Origin: Caldilineaceae bacterium | Lineage (GTDB): Bacteria > Chloroflexota > Anaerolineae > Caldilineales > Caldilineaceae | Direction of reading: 5' to 3' | DNA: 64,000 nt | Assembly: GCA_026645575.1 (NCBI GenBank) | Contig: JAPKMW010000029.1 | Location: forward strand, 36,700 to 100,699 | Part shown: positions 33,248 through 42,319 of the stretch, in pieces | How the letters are laid out: each line of letters starts with the position of its first letter | Numbering within the stretch: the stretch's first letter is position 1 | Translations under genes and position numbers: made by a program | The notes under the pieces: model-generated | Told to the model about the DNA's origin: nothing | What the model saw: only the letters and a program-made list of their open reading frames with translations | Database searches by the model: none

Positions 33248-34210
33248 TTACTCTGCCGCGATCACCTTTGCCAGCGTTGCCACTTCAGTCGCACAGCCCC
33301 ACGAGAGTGTATGCCCAACTGAGCCATGACCGTAATTGTGAATGACAGTCTGTCCGGAGGGTAAGCGCTCCTGTTCCAGCCGCACAAAGTGGCGACCAGG
33401 GCGCAACCCTACTTTGTGTTGCAGGATCTCCGGGTTGGCAAAGGCCGGATTAAAGACGGCGCAGCGCGCCAGAATCTGTTCGGCAATGGTCGAGTCCACT
33501 TCCAGATCGCTGTTGCCATATTGATAGGTGCCGCCGAGCAGACAGTCGCGACTGCGCGGGATGATGTAGGTAGTGGTCTGAGGATCATTCGCGTAGATGA
33601 TGGCCGGCGACAACCCTTCCGGTTTGCGCACGCTCATTACCTGGCCGCGGATGGGGAACATGGCATCGCCGGTCAAGGCTTGGGCGCCCAACCCCGTACA
33701 GTTGACAATGATGGGATAAGCGCGATCGATCTCTTGCCAGCTTTCCAGGATCTGCATCTTTACCTCGCCACCCAGGCGCTGCACATGGGCCAACAGCCAC
33801 GGCATGTAGATCGGCACATCAATGCGTGGCGCCGGGGCGCACCAACCCGACCAAGGCGCTGGAAAGACGCCGAGCGGCACTTCGCGCATAGCGCCGCCGC
33901 TTGCCATATAAGCCATATCGGTCGGCGTGTCGGCCAGGCTGTAAAGTTCAGTCAACAAGATGCCACATTCCGGGTTGTCTGCCAATTGTTGAAAGGTGGC
34001 TAAACTGTTCATGGCCCACTGGCGCGCCTTGGCCTGATCCGCCGTGGCCGAGGGTGACCAAAAGGCGGCGGCAATGTCGGAGGTGGTGTTCGGCGACAGG
34101 GCGCGGGCAAAGACGGTGACGGGAAAACCAGCTTCCAACAGACGGGTGGCGCTTGTCAAGCCAATGACGCCGCCACCAATGACAGCAACCGGGGATCGCA
34201 ATTGAGCCAT
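33248..34210 (-). CDS. FAD-dependent D-amino-acid oxidase-like protein
   Basis: 320 residues from the ATG at 34210 with GGAG five bases upstream. Dinucleotide fold VAVIGGGVIGLTSATRLLEA at the N-terminus; the DAO family C-terminal signature appears as VIHNYGHGSVGHTLSWGCA, and GLRPGRHFVRLE precedes it. It probably oxidises a D-amino acid or related amine to the 2-oxo acid, ammonia and H2O2. Substrate unproven. Flanked by hairpins on both sides. Confidence 0.87.
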   Translation of the reverse strand: MAQLRSPVAVIGGGVIGLTSATRLLEAGFPVTVFARALSPNTTSDIAAAFWSPSATADQAKARQWAMNSLATFQQLADNPECGILLTELYSLADTPTDMAYMASGGAMREVPLGVFPAPWSGWCAPAPRIDVPIYMPWLLAHVQRLGGEVKMQILESWQEIDRAYPIIVNCTGLGAQALTGDAMFPIRGQVMSVRKPEGLSPAIIYANDPQTTTYIIPRSRDCLLGGTYQYGNSDLEVDSTIAEQILARCAVFNPAFANPEILQHKVGLRPGRHFVRLEQERLPSGQTVIHNYGHGSVGHTLSWGCATEVATLAKVIAAE

Positions 34211-34241
34211 AATCACTCCATCAATTTTTTGATACTCTTTG

Positions 34242-34307
34242 ATCCGCTCGTAGCCGGTTCGTGACCGGCGATGGGGGGCGCCGGTCACGAACCGGCTACG
34301 AGCGGAT
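34242..34307. repeat. Perfect 29-bp inverted repeat with self-complementary arms
   Basis: Left arm 34242-34270, right arm 34279-34307, loop eight bases. Each arm contains a smaller stem, gccggt-tcgtg-accggc at 34253-34269 and gccggt-cacga-accggc at 34280-34296. The cacga loop recurs at 54584. Confidence 0.93.
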
Positions 34308-34312
34308 TAAGA

Positions 34313-35344
34313 TCACGGCCAAAGTTTTGTAATTTCATCCGTGGTAAAGTGTGGCAACGGCCTTGGCTCGCCCTGGCGGTAGGCGGTGATGCCTGCACTT
34401 TTGGCAACCACTCGCCCCACTTGCGCCGAGGGCCAACCGTGCGCCAGCCATAGTTGTTGTAACCGATCCACGTTGGCAGCCGGCGCCGTGGCAAGGAGCG
34501 CACCAGAGGCGATTACCCCCAGCGGGTCGAGGCCAAAAGCGGTGCAAAGACGCACCGCCAGATCGGAAAACGGCAGCGCAGCCAGTTCAACCACCAGCCC
34601 CACGTCTGCCGCTACCGCCAACTCCAGCAAGCCGGTGGCGACCCCCCCTTCGGTCGGGTCGTGCATGGCCGTGACCAAGCCCGCTTCGGCAGCCAGCAAC
34701 GCCGGTTGCAAGACACTAATCCCCGGCGTGTAGAGGTAGTTGGCCGCTTCTTCCAGTTCCGCTAACGTCCAGCCCTGTTCACGCAAGCGTGGCCCCATCT
34801 CACGGGCAATGATGCTCGCCCCCTCCACCGGCGCCTGACCGGCCATTAGAACCACATCGCCCATTTGGGCGCCACGACTGGTGACAACGTGTGTTCGCTG
34901 GACAGCGCCCAACATTGTTCCGGCCACCACCGGTTGGGTAACGGTGGGCGTGATCTCGCTATGACCACCGGCCACGGTAATGCCCAACCGGCGACAGGCT
35001 GCTCCAATTTGTTGAAAGATCTGTTCCACCAGCGCCACATCGGTCTGCCCTGCCGGCAACAAAATCGTCGGCAGGTAAAAGAGCGGACGGGCGCCAGTGA
35101 CCGCTAGGTCATTGGCGCAAACATTAACGGCATAGTAGCCGATCTCATCGGTGGCAAAGGTGATGGGGTCGCTCTTGGCAACGAGCAGTTGATTGTCATC
35201 GCTTCCCCAAGTAATGACGGCGGCATCTTCGCCCACCGCTGGGCCAAGCAACAGGTGGGGGTGGTGGGTTGGTAAGTCGCCTAATAGGCGGGTGAGCAGC
35301 GAAGCAGGTAATTTGCCGGCCGGCAGGTGCTGGTCATTCATCAT
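34313..35344 (-). CDS. AIR-synthase/HypE-like (PurM superfamily) protein
   Basis: 343 residues. PurM-like N-domain with GPAVGEDAAVITWG and DPITFATDEIGYYAVNVCAN, and C-domain with GAQMGDVVLMAGQ and TAMHDPTEGGVATGLLELA. This matches hydrogenase maturation HypE-related AIR-synthase family proteins, but the HypE C-terminal cysteine is absent (it ends EITKLWP), so it is not a bona fide HypE. Likely an ATP-dependent enzyme of unknown substrate. Tandem attcgtt units occupy the place of a Shine-Dalgarno. Confidence 0.75.
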   Translation of the reverse strand: MMNDQHLPAGKLPASLLTRLLGDLPTHHPHLLLGPAVGEDAAVITWGSDDNQLLVAKSDPITFATDEIGYYAVNVCANDLAVTGARPLFYLPTILLPAGQTDVALVEQIFQQIGAACRRLGITVAGGHSEITPTVTQPVVAGTMLGAVQRTHVVTSRGAQMGDVVLMAGQAPVEGASIIAREMGPRLREQGWTLAELEEAANYLYTPGISVLQPALLAAEAGLVTAMHDPTEGGVATGLLELAVAADVGLVVELAALPFSDLAVRLCTAFGLDPLGVIASGALLATAPAANVDRLQQLWLAHGWPSAQVGRVVAKSAGITAYRQGEPRPLPHFTTDEITKLWP

Positions 35345-35363
35345 TCGTTATTCGTTATTCGTT
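35343..35363. repeat. Three tandem attcgtt units at the start of the PurM-like gene
   Basis: Units at 35343, 35350 and 35357; the first overlaps the start codon region. Confidence 0.8.
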
Positions 35364-35389
35364 AGCAGAAGGTATTTCTTGGCGATGAT

Positions 35390-36970
35390 TTAATGAATAA
35401 TATGCACCGGCATCCCGATGTAGGCCATTGCAAAGAGAATGGCGGCATCGCGATCATCGAGCATAGCGCAGCCGAAGGTGGCCGGCTCACCAATGAGCCG
35501 CTCCCAAATCTTTTGGCCGGTGTCCCATTCGACGGGTAGCCCATGAATGCCATTTTCATATTCACCAACATTGTAAATGCCTAGCCAGTAGGGCATATCG
35601 AGTCGATAGGCGCTGCTCTTGGCATTTTCGATCTTGCTCTGCACCGCAAAGGAGCCGACGCGCGTGATCCATTCACCATAGCCGGTGCTACAGGTCCAGG
35701 AATAGCGGACGCGATCCCCCTGGAAGAGCCAACATTGTTGCCGGCTCAAACTCACCTGGAAATTGTGACCGGAGGCTGGCGTCGGCGGCTGTTGCACCGG
35801 GGGGGCAGGGGGGCCATAGGGGACACGGATCTCTAGCCCGGCATAGACTGTCTCCTCGTTGGGCAAACCATTGTATTCAAGGATTGCTAGTTTGGTGGTG
35901 TCGAGCGCGTTCGCCAGGGTCGAGACCGTGTCGCCAGGTTGCACTACATAAAAGTAGTAGCCGCGGCGCAAAGGGCCAACCTGCGTCGCCCGCGTTTCAC
36001 CCTGCACTTTGCCTGGGATCGCCAGCCGCTGCCCGACCGTAATGTTGTCGGGGTTGGTGATCCAGTTGGCCGCCAGCAGATCGGCCATGGTCAAATCAAA
36101 TTGCGCGGCAATCGACCCCAGACTATCCCCTGGCTTGACGATATACTCGCGCTCCTGGGTACGCACTTGGAGATCGGCGCCGGTGGCCGGCAAGATGAGC
36201 GTTTGGCCCGCCGCCAGATTGCCAATGTTTTCCGGGGCAATGCCATTTAACTGGCGCAAGGTATCGAAGTCAACCCCATTACGCAAGGCGATGCGCGCCA
36301 GCGTGTCGCCGGAACGGACGGTGTAGACGCGGTTTAGTGAGGTCGTCAGGCGCGCCGCATCAACCGGTTCGTCAGGCGCCGCGGTTGGCGCAACAGCACT
36401 TTCTTCCTCTGTCGTTACTGCCGGCGTTGGCGCCGTGGTTGCTGTCACTGTGGGTCGTTCGGCGGTCGTGGTAACGGCAGTCGGCTCAGGCGTGGCGGCT
36501 TCCGCGTCTTCCTCCGGCGGCGGAATGCGTAGGCGTTGTCCTTCATAGACGGCATTGGCATCGCGCAAACCATTGAAGAGCATCAGCCGGGTGATGGAAA
36601 CTTTGTATTGTTGGGCAATTTCGCTCAAGGTTTCCCCGGCGCCCACCGTATGCACCGGCAAAGGGGTGGTGGTCGGCTGTTCGGCAGCAGAAGTCGGTAG
36701 CAACAACTCTTGACCGATGACAATGGCGTCGGCATCAGTGATGCCGTTAAGTTCCATCAAGTCGGCCAGGGTCACGCCGTAGCGTTGGGCAATGCGGCTT
36801 AGAGTTTCGCCGGCTTGGACGGTGTGGGTGGGGGTATCATTTTGGGCCAAAGCGCGGTGTTGCGGCGATTGCCAAAGCAGAAAGAAGAGACTAGCGAACA
36901 GCAGAGATAGAGCGCTAATAAACCCAATGAACTTGCGACCAGAAAATGGCGAAAAGCGCGGTTGCTGCAT
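35390..36970 (-). CDS. LysM-repeat L,D-transpeptidase (YkuD) protein
   Basis: 526 residues. Signal/anchor segment at about 14-35, then five LysM modules starting near HTVQAGETL, HTVGAGETL, YTVRSGDTL, YIVKPGDSL and YVVQPGDTV, with a Thr/Pro/Ala-rich linker after the second. The C-terminal YkuD domain carries GIHGLPVEWDTG and ATFGCAML; the usual S(H/N)GC reads TFGC here, but His and Cys are kept. It would bind peptidoglycan and form 3-3 cross-links or anchor proteins outside the membrane. Confidence 0.88.
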   Translation of the reverse strand: MQQPRFSPFSGRKFIGFISALSLLFASLFFLLWQSPQHRALAQNDTPTHTVQAGETLSRIAQRYGVTLADLMELNGITDADAIVIGQELLLPTSAAEQPTTTPLPVHTVGAGETLSEIAQQYKVSITRLMLFNGLRDANAVYEGQRLRIPPPEEDAEAATPEPTAVTTTAERPTVTATTAPTPAVTTEEESAVAPTAAPDEPVDAARLTTSLNRVYTVRSGDTLARIALRNGVDFDTLRQLNGIAPENIGNLAAGQTLILPATGADLQVRTQEREYIVKPGDSLGSIAAQFDLTMADLLAANWITNPDNITVGQRLAIPGKVQGETRATQVGPLRRGYYFYVVQPGDTVSTLANALDTTKLAILEYNGLPNEETVYAGLEIRVPYGPPAPPVQQPPTPASGHNFQVSLSRQQCWLFQGDRVRYSWTCSTGYGEWITRVGSFAVQSKIENAKSSAYRLDMPYWLGIYNVGEYENGIHGLPVEWDTGQKIWERLIGEPATFGCAMLDDRDAAILFAMAYIGMPVHIIH

Positions 36971-37100
36971 AAGTTGATTCCTGCATAATCACGTTGCATT
37001 GCGTAGTATGGAGCGTACCTTGATTGCTGGATGTTGTCAAGTGGGACGAGCGAGCGATGTGTATGCCTTACTTATAAATCAAGCAAACAGGTAACGTGTC

Positions 37101-37152
37101 TTGCACTGTGGGTTGCACTGTGGGTTGCACTGTGGGTTGCACTGTGGGTTGC
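37101..37152. repeat. Four tandem 12-base ttgcactgtggg units
   Basis: Perfect copies at 37101, 37113, 37125 and 37137, followed by a partial ttgc. Confidence 0.92.
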
Positions 37153-37275
37153 AAGGGACTTTAAAGCTTGGGCTGATGCTGCAAAGCAAATTGCTCTAAC
37201 CTCAAGTCAGCAGAACGGATGACAGGTATGGACACGCCCTTACTAGCCATTGTTGTCAAGTGATACATGTTTTTT

Positions 37276-37310
37276 TTGCTCTTTTGCGTTATACCCCTTA
37301 CAATGTAAGG
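37276..37310 (+). promoter_or_regulatory. Promoter and operator-like palindrome of obg
   Basis: TTGCTC at 37276-37281, 17-base spacer, TACAAT at 37299-37304. The -10 lies inside ccttacaatgtaagg (37296-37310), perfect 7-bp arms, which ends one base before the obg ATG. Either a regulator site or a short stem over the start. Confidence 0.5.
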
Positions 37311-37311
37311 T

Positions 37312-38595
37312 ATGTTTTTTGATAAAGCGAAAATCTATGTTAAAGCGGGTGACGGCGGCAACGGGGTGATAGCCTTCCGCCGGGAGAAATATGTACCAAG
37401 AGGCGGCCCCAACGGCGGCAATGGCGGGCGTGGGGGGCATGTCTATCTTGTGGTAGACCCGGCGCTCAATACGTTGCATAGCTTCCAGACGGGCATTCAC
37501 CATCGGGCCGGACGGGGCGGTCATGGCAGCGGCGCCAATCGCACTGGCGCCATGGGGGAGGATCTACGATTGCTTGTCCCGCCGGGGACGTTGGTCTACG
37601 ATGCCGAGAACGGTGAGCGCTTGGCCGATTTGACGCGCCCCGGTCAGGAGCTATTGATCGTGCGCGGTGGACGAGGTGGCCGTGGGAACGCCGCCTTTAA
37701 GTCGGCCCAGAACAAGGCGCCGCGCGTTGCGGAAAATGGCGAAAAGGGAGAGGAACGCTGGCTGGCATTGGAGTTGAAATTGGTGGCGGATGTCGGCATT
37801 ATTGGCGTACCCAACGCCGGCAAATCGACCTTGCTCAGTGTTCTGAGTGCGGCCAAGCCTAAAATTGCTGATTATCCCTTTACCACCGTAACGCCAAACC
37901 TGGGCATGGCCGAGGTCAATCACCAGCAGATTTTGTTCATCGACATTCCCGGTCTGCTCGAAGGTGCGCATGAAGGAGTGGGATTGGGATTGGAATTCCT
38001 GCGCCACATTGAACGCACCCGCGTCCTCATCCACCTGCTTGGTGGCGATAGCCCGGACCCGTTGGGTGATTTTGAGGTACTCAATCAAGAGTTGGATCTC
38101 TTCAACCCTGGCCTGCGCGAGAAGCCGCAACTGGTGGTGCTAAACAAACTTGATTTGCCGGTGGCCCAGGAATTGTGGCCGGCGCTTGAGGAAGCCATGA
38201 CAAAGCGGGGGCAGCCGGTGATGGCAGTCAGTGCGGTGACACGGGAAAATGTCGATCAGTTGCTCTATCGCGTCCAGGCGATGTTGGCAGATCTCCCAAC
38301 AGTGGAAGAGCCGGAAGCGGAAAGCTTACCTGAAATCACGCCAGAAGAAGACGAGAAAGCCTTTGCTGTTTATAAAGTGGCTGACCATGCCTGGTGGGTG
38401 GAGGGCAAAGCCATTGAACGAACGGCCCAAATGACCAAATGGGATTATTATGAAGCCGGAATGCGCTTCCAACGGATCCTACGCGCAATGGGCATTGCCG
38501 ACGCCCTGCGCGACGCCGGCATCCAGGATGGTGACACGGTGCGCATCGGCGATGTCGAATTGGTCTGGGGTTTTGAGAATGCGTTTAGCGAGTAA
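37312..38595 (+). CDS. obg: Obg/CgtA family GTPase
   Basis: 427 residues. Obg fold at the N-terminus ([18 protein letters not shown], glycine-rich throughout 1-150), then the G domain with [12 protein letters not shown] (P-loop), FTTVTPNLG (G2), DIPGLLEGA (G3) and NKLD (G4), and a C-terminal OCT domain ([13 protein letters not shown]... WGFENAF). It acts in late 50S ribosome assembly and stress signalling. The start is fixed by the conserved N-terminus, and there is no properly spaced Shine-Dalgarno, so a leaderless message is likely. nadD follows by six bases. Confidence 0.96.
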   Translation: MFFDKAKIYVKAGDGGNGVIAFRREKYVPRGGPNGGNGGRGGHVYLVVDPALNTLHSFQTGIHHRAGRGGHGSGANRTGAMGEDLRLLVPPGTLVYDAENGERLADLTRPGQELLIVRGGRGGRGNAAFKSAQNKAPRVAENGEKGEERWLALELKLVADVGIIGVPNAGKSTLLSVLSAAKPKIADYPFTTVTPNLGMAEVNHQQILFIDIPGLLEGAHEGVGLGLEFLRHIERTRVLIHLLGGDSPDPLGDFEVLNQELDLFNPGLREKPQLVVLNKLDLPVAQELWPALEEAMTKRGQPVMAVSAVTRENVDQLLYRVQAMLADLPTVEEPEAESLPEITPEEDEKAFAVYKVADHAWWVEGKAIERTAQMTKWDYYEAGMRFQRILRAMGIADALRDAGIQDGDTVRIGDVELVWGFENAFSE

Positions 38596-38601
38596 TGATT
38601 T

Positions 38602-39216
38602 GTGAGCGTTCAACGCATTGGCCTCTTTGGCGGCACCTTTGATCCGATTCACATCGGCCACTTGATCCTGGCCGAAGAGGCGCGTTTTCATTTGGGATTG
38701 GATCGGGTCTATCTAGCGCCGGTTGGTGATCCGCCGCACAAACAAGGGCGCCGGTTGACGCCGGTAACCCACCGTTTGCAGATGGTTGAGTTGGCTATTG
38801 CTGATATGCCGGGATTATGGCTTAGTCGCATTGATGTGGATCGACCAGGGCCGCACTATACCAATGATACGGTGCAGTTGTTACGCCGGCAGGCCGGCCC
38901 AAATGCTGAGTTGTATTTTCTCATGGGCATGGATAGCTTGCGCGATCTACCCCGTTGGCGTGATCCGCACTGGTTGATCCAGCAGTGTACGCTGGTGGTG
39001 TTGACTCGCCATGATATTGAATTAGATTGGCCTCAACTGGAAGCCGCGTTGCCTGGCCTGCGTGAACGGGTGGTGCTGCTTGACATGCCGGAGCTAGAGA
39101 TCGCCAGCCATATGTTGCAAGAGCGCATCCGGCGCGGCGCCCCCATCTGTCATCAGGTGCCGCGGTTGGTGGAGGCGTATATTCGGAAACATGGGTTATA
39201 TCAGGAAGAAACGTGA
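38602..39216 (+). CDS. nadD: Nicotinate-nucleotide adenylyltransferase
   Basis: 204 residues, GTG start. Nucleotidyltransferase signature [20 protein letters not shown] with the HxGH motif, then [19 protein letters not shown], diagnostic of NadD. It forms deamido-NAD from nicotinate mononucleotide and ATP. obg-nadD linkage is common in many bacteria. Its stop codon lies inside the left arm of a perfect 29-bp hairpin. Confidence 0.95.
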   Translation: MSVQRIGLFGGTFDPIHIGHLILAEEARFHLGLDRVYLAPVGDPPHKQGRRLTPVTHRLQMVELAIADMPGLWLSRIDVDRPGPHYTNDTVQLLRRQAGPNAELYFLMGMDSLRDLPRWRDPHWLIQQCTLVVLTRHDIELDWPQLEAALPGLRERVVLLDMPELEIASHMLQERIRRGAPICHQVPRLVEAYIRKHGLYQEET

Positions 39217-39280
39217 TTCGTGTTGCGTGAACCGTGGCCTTCGACAAGCTCAGGCCACGGTTCACGCAACACGAATCACG
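39212..39280. repeat. Perfect 29-bp inverted repeat that includes the nadD stop codon
   Basis: Left arm 39212-39240, right arm 39252-39280. The 11-base loop tcgacaagctc equals the core of the hairpin arms at 4306-4357. Convergent gene end. Confidence 0.93.
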
Positions 39281-39283
39281 GTA

Positions 39284-40540
39284 TCATCGTCCCAGTGTAG
39301 CCAAGCGCAACCAGAGTAACGCGGCATTAAATTGCGTATCTTCGCTATTGACTGGTTGGTCTGGGGGTAGATCTTGTAGTGTCGTTGCATCAACTAGGGG
39401 AACTGACGCCTTTTGGCTCACCTTGATGTCTGGTTTGATGCCTTCGTTCTTGATCAAATTTTGCTTGGGGGTCAACCAATTGGTAACCCCTAACCGAATG
39501 ACAGAGCCGTCACTTAGGGTAAAGGGGTGGAGAATGGTGCCTGTCCCCAAGGTGGTTGCGCCGAGCAATTTGCTCCGCCCGTTTTCCTGCAAGGCGCCGG
39601 CCAGTATTTCGCCAGCGCTGGCGGTGCCTTGATTGATGAGGGCGATCATGGGCAGGTCACGCGCCAGACCATTGCCAAAGACTTTATGGCTTTGGATTGC
39701 GCCTTGGGCACTCCGTTCGTGTAATACGATTTGTCCATTGGGCAGAAACTGACCGCCAACCCGAACGGCTTCATGCAGGTAGCCTCCCGGATTATTACGT
39801 AGATCGAGCAAGATGCCCTGGATTGCCGCACCTTTTGTCGCTTCATCACGAATTGCTTCCAGGGTACGCATCAATTCAAAATTCGTATCCCCGGCAAATT
39901 GGGTAATTTGAACATAGGCCAGGTTGGTGGCAGGAATGCGGCTCCAGGCAACACTCTCGAGTTCAATGCGGGCGCGTTGCACCGTAACCTCGACTGGTTC
40001 TTCCGCATCGGCGTGGAGAATGGTTAGGATGACCGCGGTGCCGGCAGGGCCACGGACGCGGCTGATGACATCCCACTCCGGCAACCCGGTTGTGGGCACG
40101 CCATCGACCGCCACAATGACATCACCAGGTAGTAGGCCGGCAGCTTCCGCCGGCGAACCGCGAATGGGGGCGATAATGGTGAATTGGTCATTTTCCATGG
40201 CGACATGGGCGCCGATCCCCTCGAAAGAACCTTCTAGAGCGTTTGCTTGCAGGCGGGCTGTCTCTGGGTCAAAGAAGACCGTGTGGTTGCTGTCCCCCAA
40301 CGTATCTAACATGCCTTGGATGGCGCCGTAGGTCATCCGGCGAAAGTCAATTTTATCTTGATCAACAAAATTGTTGAGAACAACATCCCAGGCTTCCCAA
40401 AAGACGGCAAACTCCGGGGGGGTGTCGGCGGCAATGGCCGGGCGCACAAACCAGCCGGTGACATTGCCAATCAAAAAGGCAAGGACAATTGCGCCGATAT
40501 ATGTCGCCCTTTTTAACGTTTTGGTAAGCTCTGTTGTCAT
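39284..40540 (-). CDS. S41-family (CtpA-like) protease homologue with atypical active site
   Basis: 418 residues. N-terminal membrane segment ([18 protein letters not shown]), PDZ domain ([20 protein letters not shown]) and a tail-specific protease core ([28 protein letters not shown]). The catalytic Ser of TASAG is present, but where the family has the catalytic Lys in a TFGKG motif this protein reads TTLGTGTI. It may use another base or be a non-proteolytic homologue. AAGGAG lies eight bases before the ATG. Confidence 0.85.
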   Translation of the reverse strand: MTTELTKTLKRATYIGAIVLAFLIGNVTGWFVRPAIAADTPPEFAVFWEAWDVVLNNFVDQDKIDFRRMTYGAIQGMLDTLGDSNHTVFFDPETARLQANALEGSFEGIGAHVAMENDQFTIIAPIRGSPAEAAGLLPGDVIVAVDGVPTTGLPEWDVISRVRGPAGTAVILTILHADAEEPVEVTVQRARIELESVAWSRIPATNLAYVQITQFAGDTNFELMRTLEAIRDEATKGAAIQGILLDLRNNPGGYLHEAVRVGGQFLPNGQIVLHERSAQGAIQSHKVFGNGLARDLPMIALINQGTASAGEILAGALQENGRSKLLGATTLGTGTILHPFTLSDGSVIRLGVTNWLTPKQNLIKNEGIKPDIKVSQKASVPLVDATTLQDLPPDQPVNSEDTQFNAALLWLRLATLGR

Positions 40541-40793
40541 TTCGTTAACTCCTTACGCACATTACTAGCCATTTTGTAACGAATTGTAACACAAATTCAT
40601 ACCTATGTCTGATATAATCTGAACAAAACTGTAAACGAGCGTCTAACGCTTGCACTAGTAAGCAAATTTAGCGCTTTTTTAGTCAGTCGATAACAACCTT
40701 TAAAAAGTATGGCATAACACAGTTTATGCAACAATTATTGTAGTATAATTATCTTGATATTCTGAATTAATTTCAATTCGTAATTGCTCAGTT

Positions 40794-40825
40794 CCTAGCC
40801 ACACCCCTTCGGGGGTGTGGCTAGG
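40794..40825. terminator. Perfect 14-bp hairpin with TTCG loop
   Basis: cctagccacacccc-ttcg-ggggtgtggctagg. A C(UUCG)G tetraloop would be very stable in RNA. No T-run follows. The flanking ctcagtt/ggctgag extends it, and a related half (ctactcagcccgctcctagcc) is at 45236-45256. Confidence 0.75.
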
Positions 40826-40886
40826 AGTGGGCTGAGTAGGTACTTCAATTTATTAATTAGGCTACTTATTTCCGTTTACAGGTAGC

Positions 40887-40908
40887 AAGCCAGTTCATGA
40901 ACTGGCTT
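40887..40908. repeat. Perfect 22-base palindrome
   Basis: aagccagttcatgaactggc plus tt; a gttcatgaac core like the gttYgtRac cores at 21168, 34253 and 54576. Confidence 0.85.
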
Positions 40909-41406
40909 AGAGCTTAGTCGTGACGTTCATCACAAAGACAAGATGTTGCTGGAGAAATATTGGCGCTCTTACCGGTTTACCAAATGACTCATTACAAAAT
41001 GGATGGTTTAAGCGGCAACTGTAATGTAATTGATAAGAAAAATCGTTGCTATCCAGTGTAATGTAACGTCTATGTAAATAATGCAATTTGCCATACATCT
41101 AACATAGACATCTAATCCTGTGACGTTAATTCTGCACCACAAAGCGTAACCATAGGAAAATTAACAGAACAGATAAATTTGTGTGAATGAAGTGGTAATC
41201 GTAGATGCTGCACCTTGCGATTAGTTGGGTAACTTACCATAACGCCAGTACATCCTGAGCCTGGACATCTACTTTTCCCAAGTTGACGTTAACTGGCGGC
41301 CATCGCTTACCGGTCAATAACGCTGGTCTGAGAGCTGCCAAACATAAGGTCACCAGTTGACGGCGCAACTTAGTTAAAAGTCAATCTAACAAAAAGGAAG
41401 TGTGTA

Positions 41407-42150
41407 ATGAGTGAACAACAAGCTGTAACTGCCGTGAATGACCCCAAGCGTATTTTGGTGGTGGATGACGCAGCCGATACGCGGCTGATGCTCAACTTGC
41501 GCCTGCAACGCGAAGGGTACACTGTCTACGCCGCCGGCAGCGGCACGGAAGCGTTGGAGATCGTTCAGCAAGAAGGTTTGCCCCATCTAGTGATCCTAGA
41601 CATCATGATGCCCGGCATGGATGGGTTTGCCGTGGCGGCTGAATTGCGCCGCATGGGTGATATTCCGATCATCTTCCTCTCGGCCCTATCCGATACCAAC
41701 ACCAAAGTGGAAGGGTTGAACCGCTATGCCGAAGATTACATCACCAAGCCCTTTGCTTTCTCTGAATTACTGGCACGTGTCCGTCGCGTACTGTTGCGCG
41801 TAGCATCAGATCAGGTGGTCGACCCCGAATTGGTCATCGATGATCATCTGCGCATCAATTTCGCCCAGCAATACGCTGTGGTGGACAATGATCAGATCAT
41901 GTTGACCCCGACCGAGAATCGCCTGATGCACATTCTGTACAACAACCGCGGGCGTGTCCTTTCGCCGGGCTTCCTCCTGGCCAAAGCTTGGGACCCGGTG
42001 CGCAAAGGGACGGTCGAATCGTTGTGGGTGCATGTGCGCCGGCTACGCAGCAAGATCGAGCCGGATCCGGATAATCCCCGCTACGTTGTCACCGTGCGCG
42101 GTCAGGGTTATTGCCTGCCCCAACGGCACAACATGGAGACTTTGCGCTAA
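41407..42150 (+). CDS. OmpR/PhoB-type response regulator
   Basis: 247 residues. Receiver domain with acidic pair Asp20/Asp21, phospho-acceptor Asp65 ([12 protein letters not shown]), Ser92 and Lys114 (YITKPFAF), all intact. C-terminal winged helix with [35 protein letters not shown] and [17 protein letters not shown] precedes the ATG. No histidine kinase gene is near, so it is an orphan; the long leader region suggests complex control. Confidence 0.93.
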   Translation: MSEQQAVTAVNDPKRILVVDDAADTRLMLNLRLQREGYTVYAAGSGTEALEIVQQEGLPHLVILDIMMPGMDGFAVAAELRRMGDIPIIFLSALSDTNTKVEGLNRYAEDYITKPFAFSELLARVRRVLLRVASDQVVDPELVIDDHLRINFAQQYAVVDNDQIMLTPTENRLMHILYNNRGRVLSPGFLLAKAWDPVRKGTVESLWVHVRRLRSKIEPDPDNPRYVVTVRGQGYCLPQRHNMETLR

Positions 42151-42255
42151 AGCGGAAGGGCACCTGGCGACAGGCGCTCTTCCGTCAGCCAAGCCGAACA
42201 GCCCCAATCAGCACGCGCAAAGTGACAATGGCACAATCCAATGGCGAACAGGGTA

Positions 42256-42319
42256 AAGCTCCCAGCTTGATGAAAGTGAAAAAGCGACGTAATTTTTAGC
42301 TTTCATCAGGCCGGAGCTT
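42256..42319. terminator. Imperfect hairpin at a convergent gene end
   Basis: aagctcccagcttgatgaaag at 42256-42276 pairs with ctttcatcaggccggagctt at 42300-42319; attttt lies in the loop. It overlaps the end of the glycosyltransferase gene. Confidence 0.6.

Larger units (their letters stand above)
36971..37311. other. Divergent intergenic region between LysM protein and obg
   Basis: 341 bases with no convincing gene. It holds a 12-base tandem repeat (37101-37152) and a palindrome abutting obg (37296-37310). A 63-codon open frame crosses the repeat, but its ALWV repeats are a by-product of the 12-base unit. Confidence 0.6.
40541..41406. other. 866-base AT-rich gene-free region
   Basis: I see no credible gene on either strand. 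It contains an extended -10 box (TGATATAAT, 40610-40618), a second TATAAT at 40744-40749, a TTCG-loop hairpin at 40794-40825 and a perfect palindrome at 40887-40908. The 500 bases before the response regulator gene have no recognised motif; a structured leader or small RNA is possible but I cannot show one. Confidence 0.6.

Noticed and set aside
34313..35344. Annotation as true HypE
   Set aside because: The C-terminal cysteine needed for cyanide-ligand synthesis is missing and no other hyp genes are present.
37101..37152. Possible CRISPR array
   Set aside because: Units are 12 bases, adjacent, without spacers. No cas genes are in the window.
37031..37222. 63-residue open frame with ALWV repeats
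   Set aside because: The repeat arises from the 12-base tandem unit; no ribosome site or conserved part is seen.
40907..41098. 63-codon minus-strand open frame in the gene-free stretch
   Set aside because: AT-rich, no ribosome site and no recognisable protein pattern.
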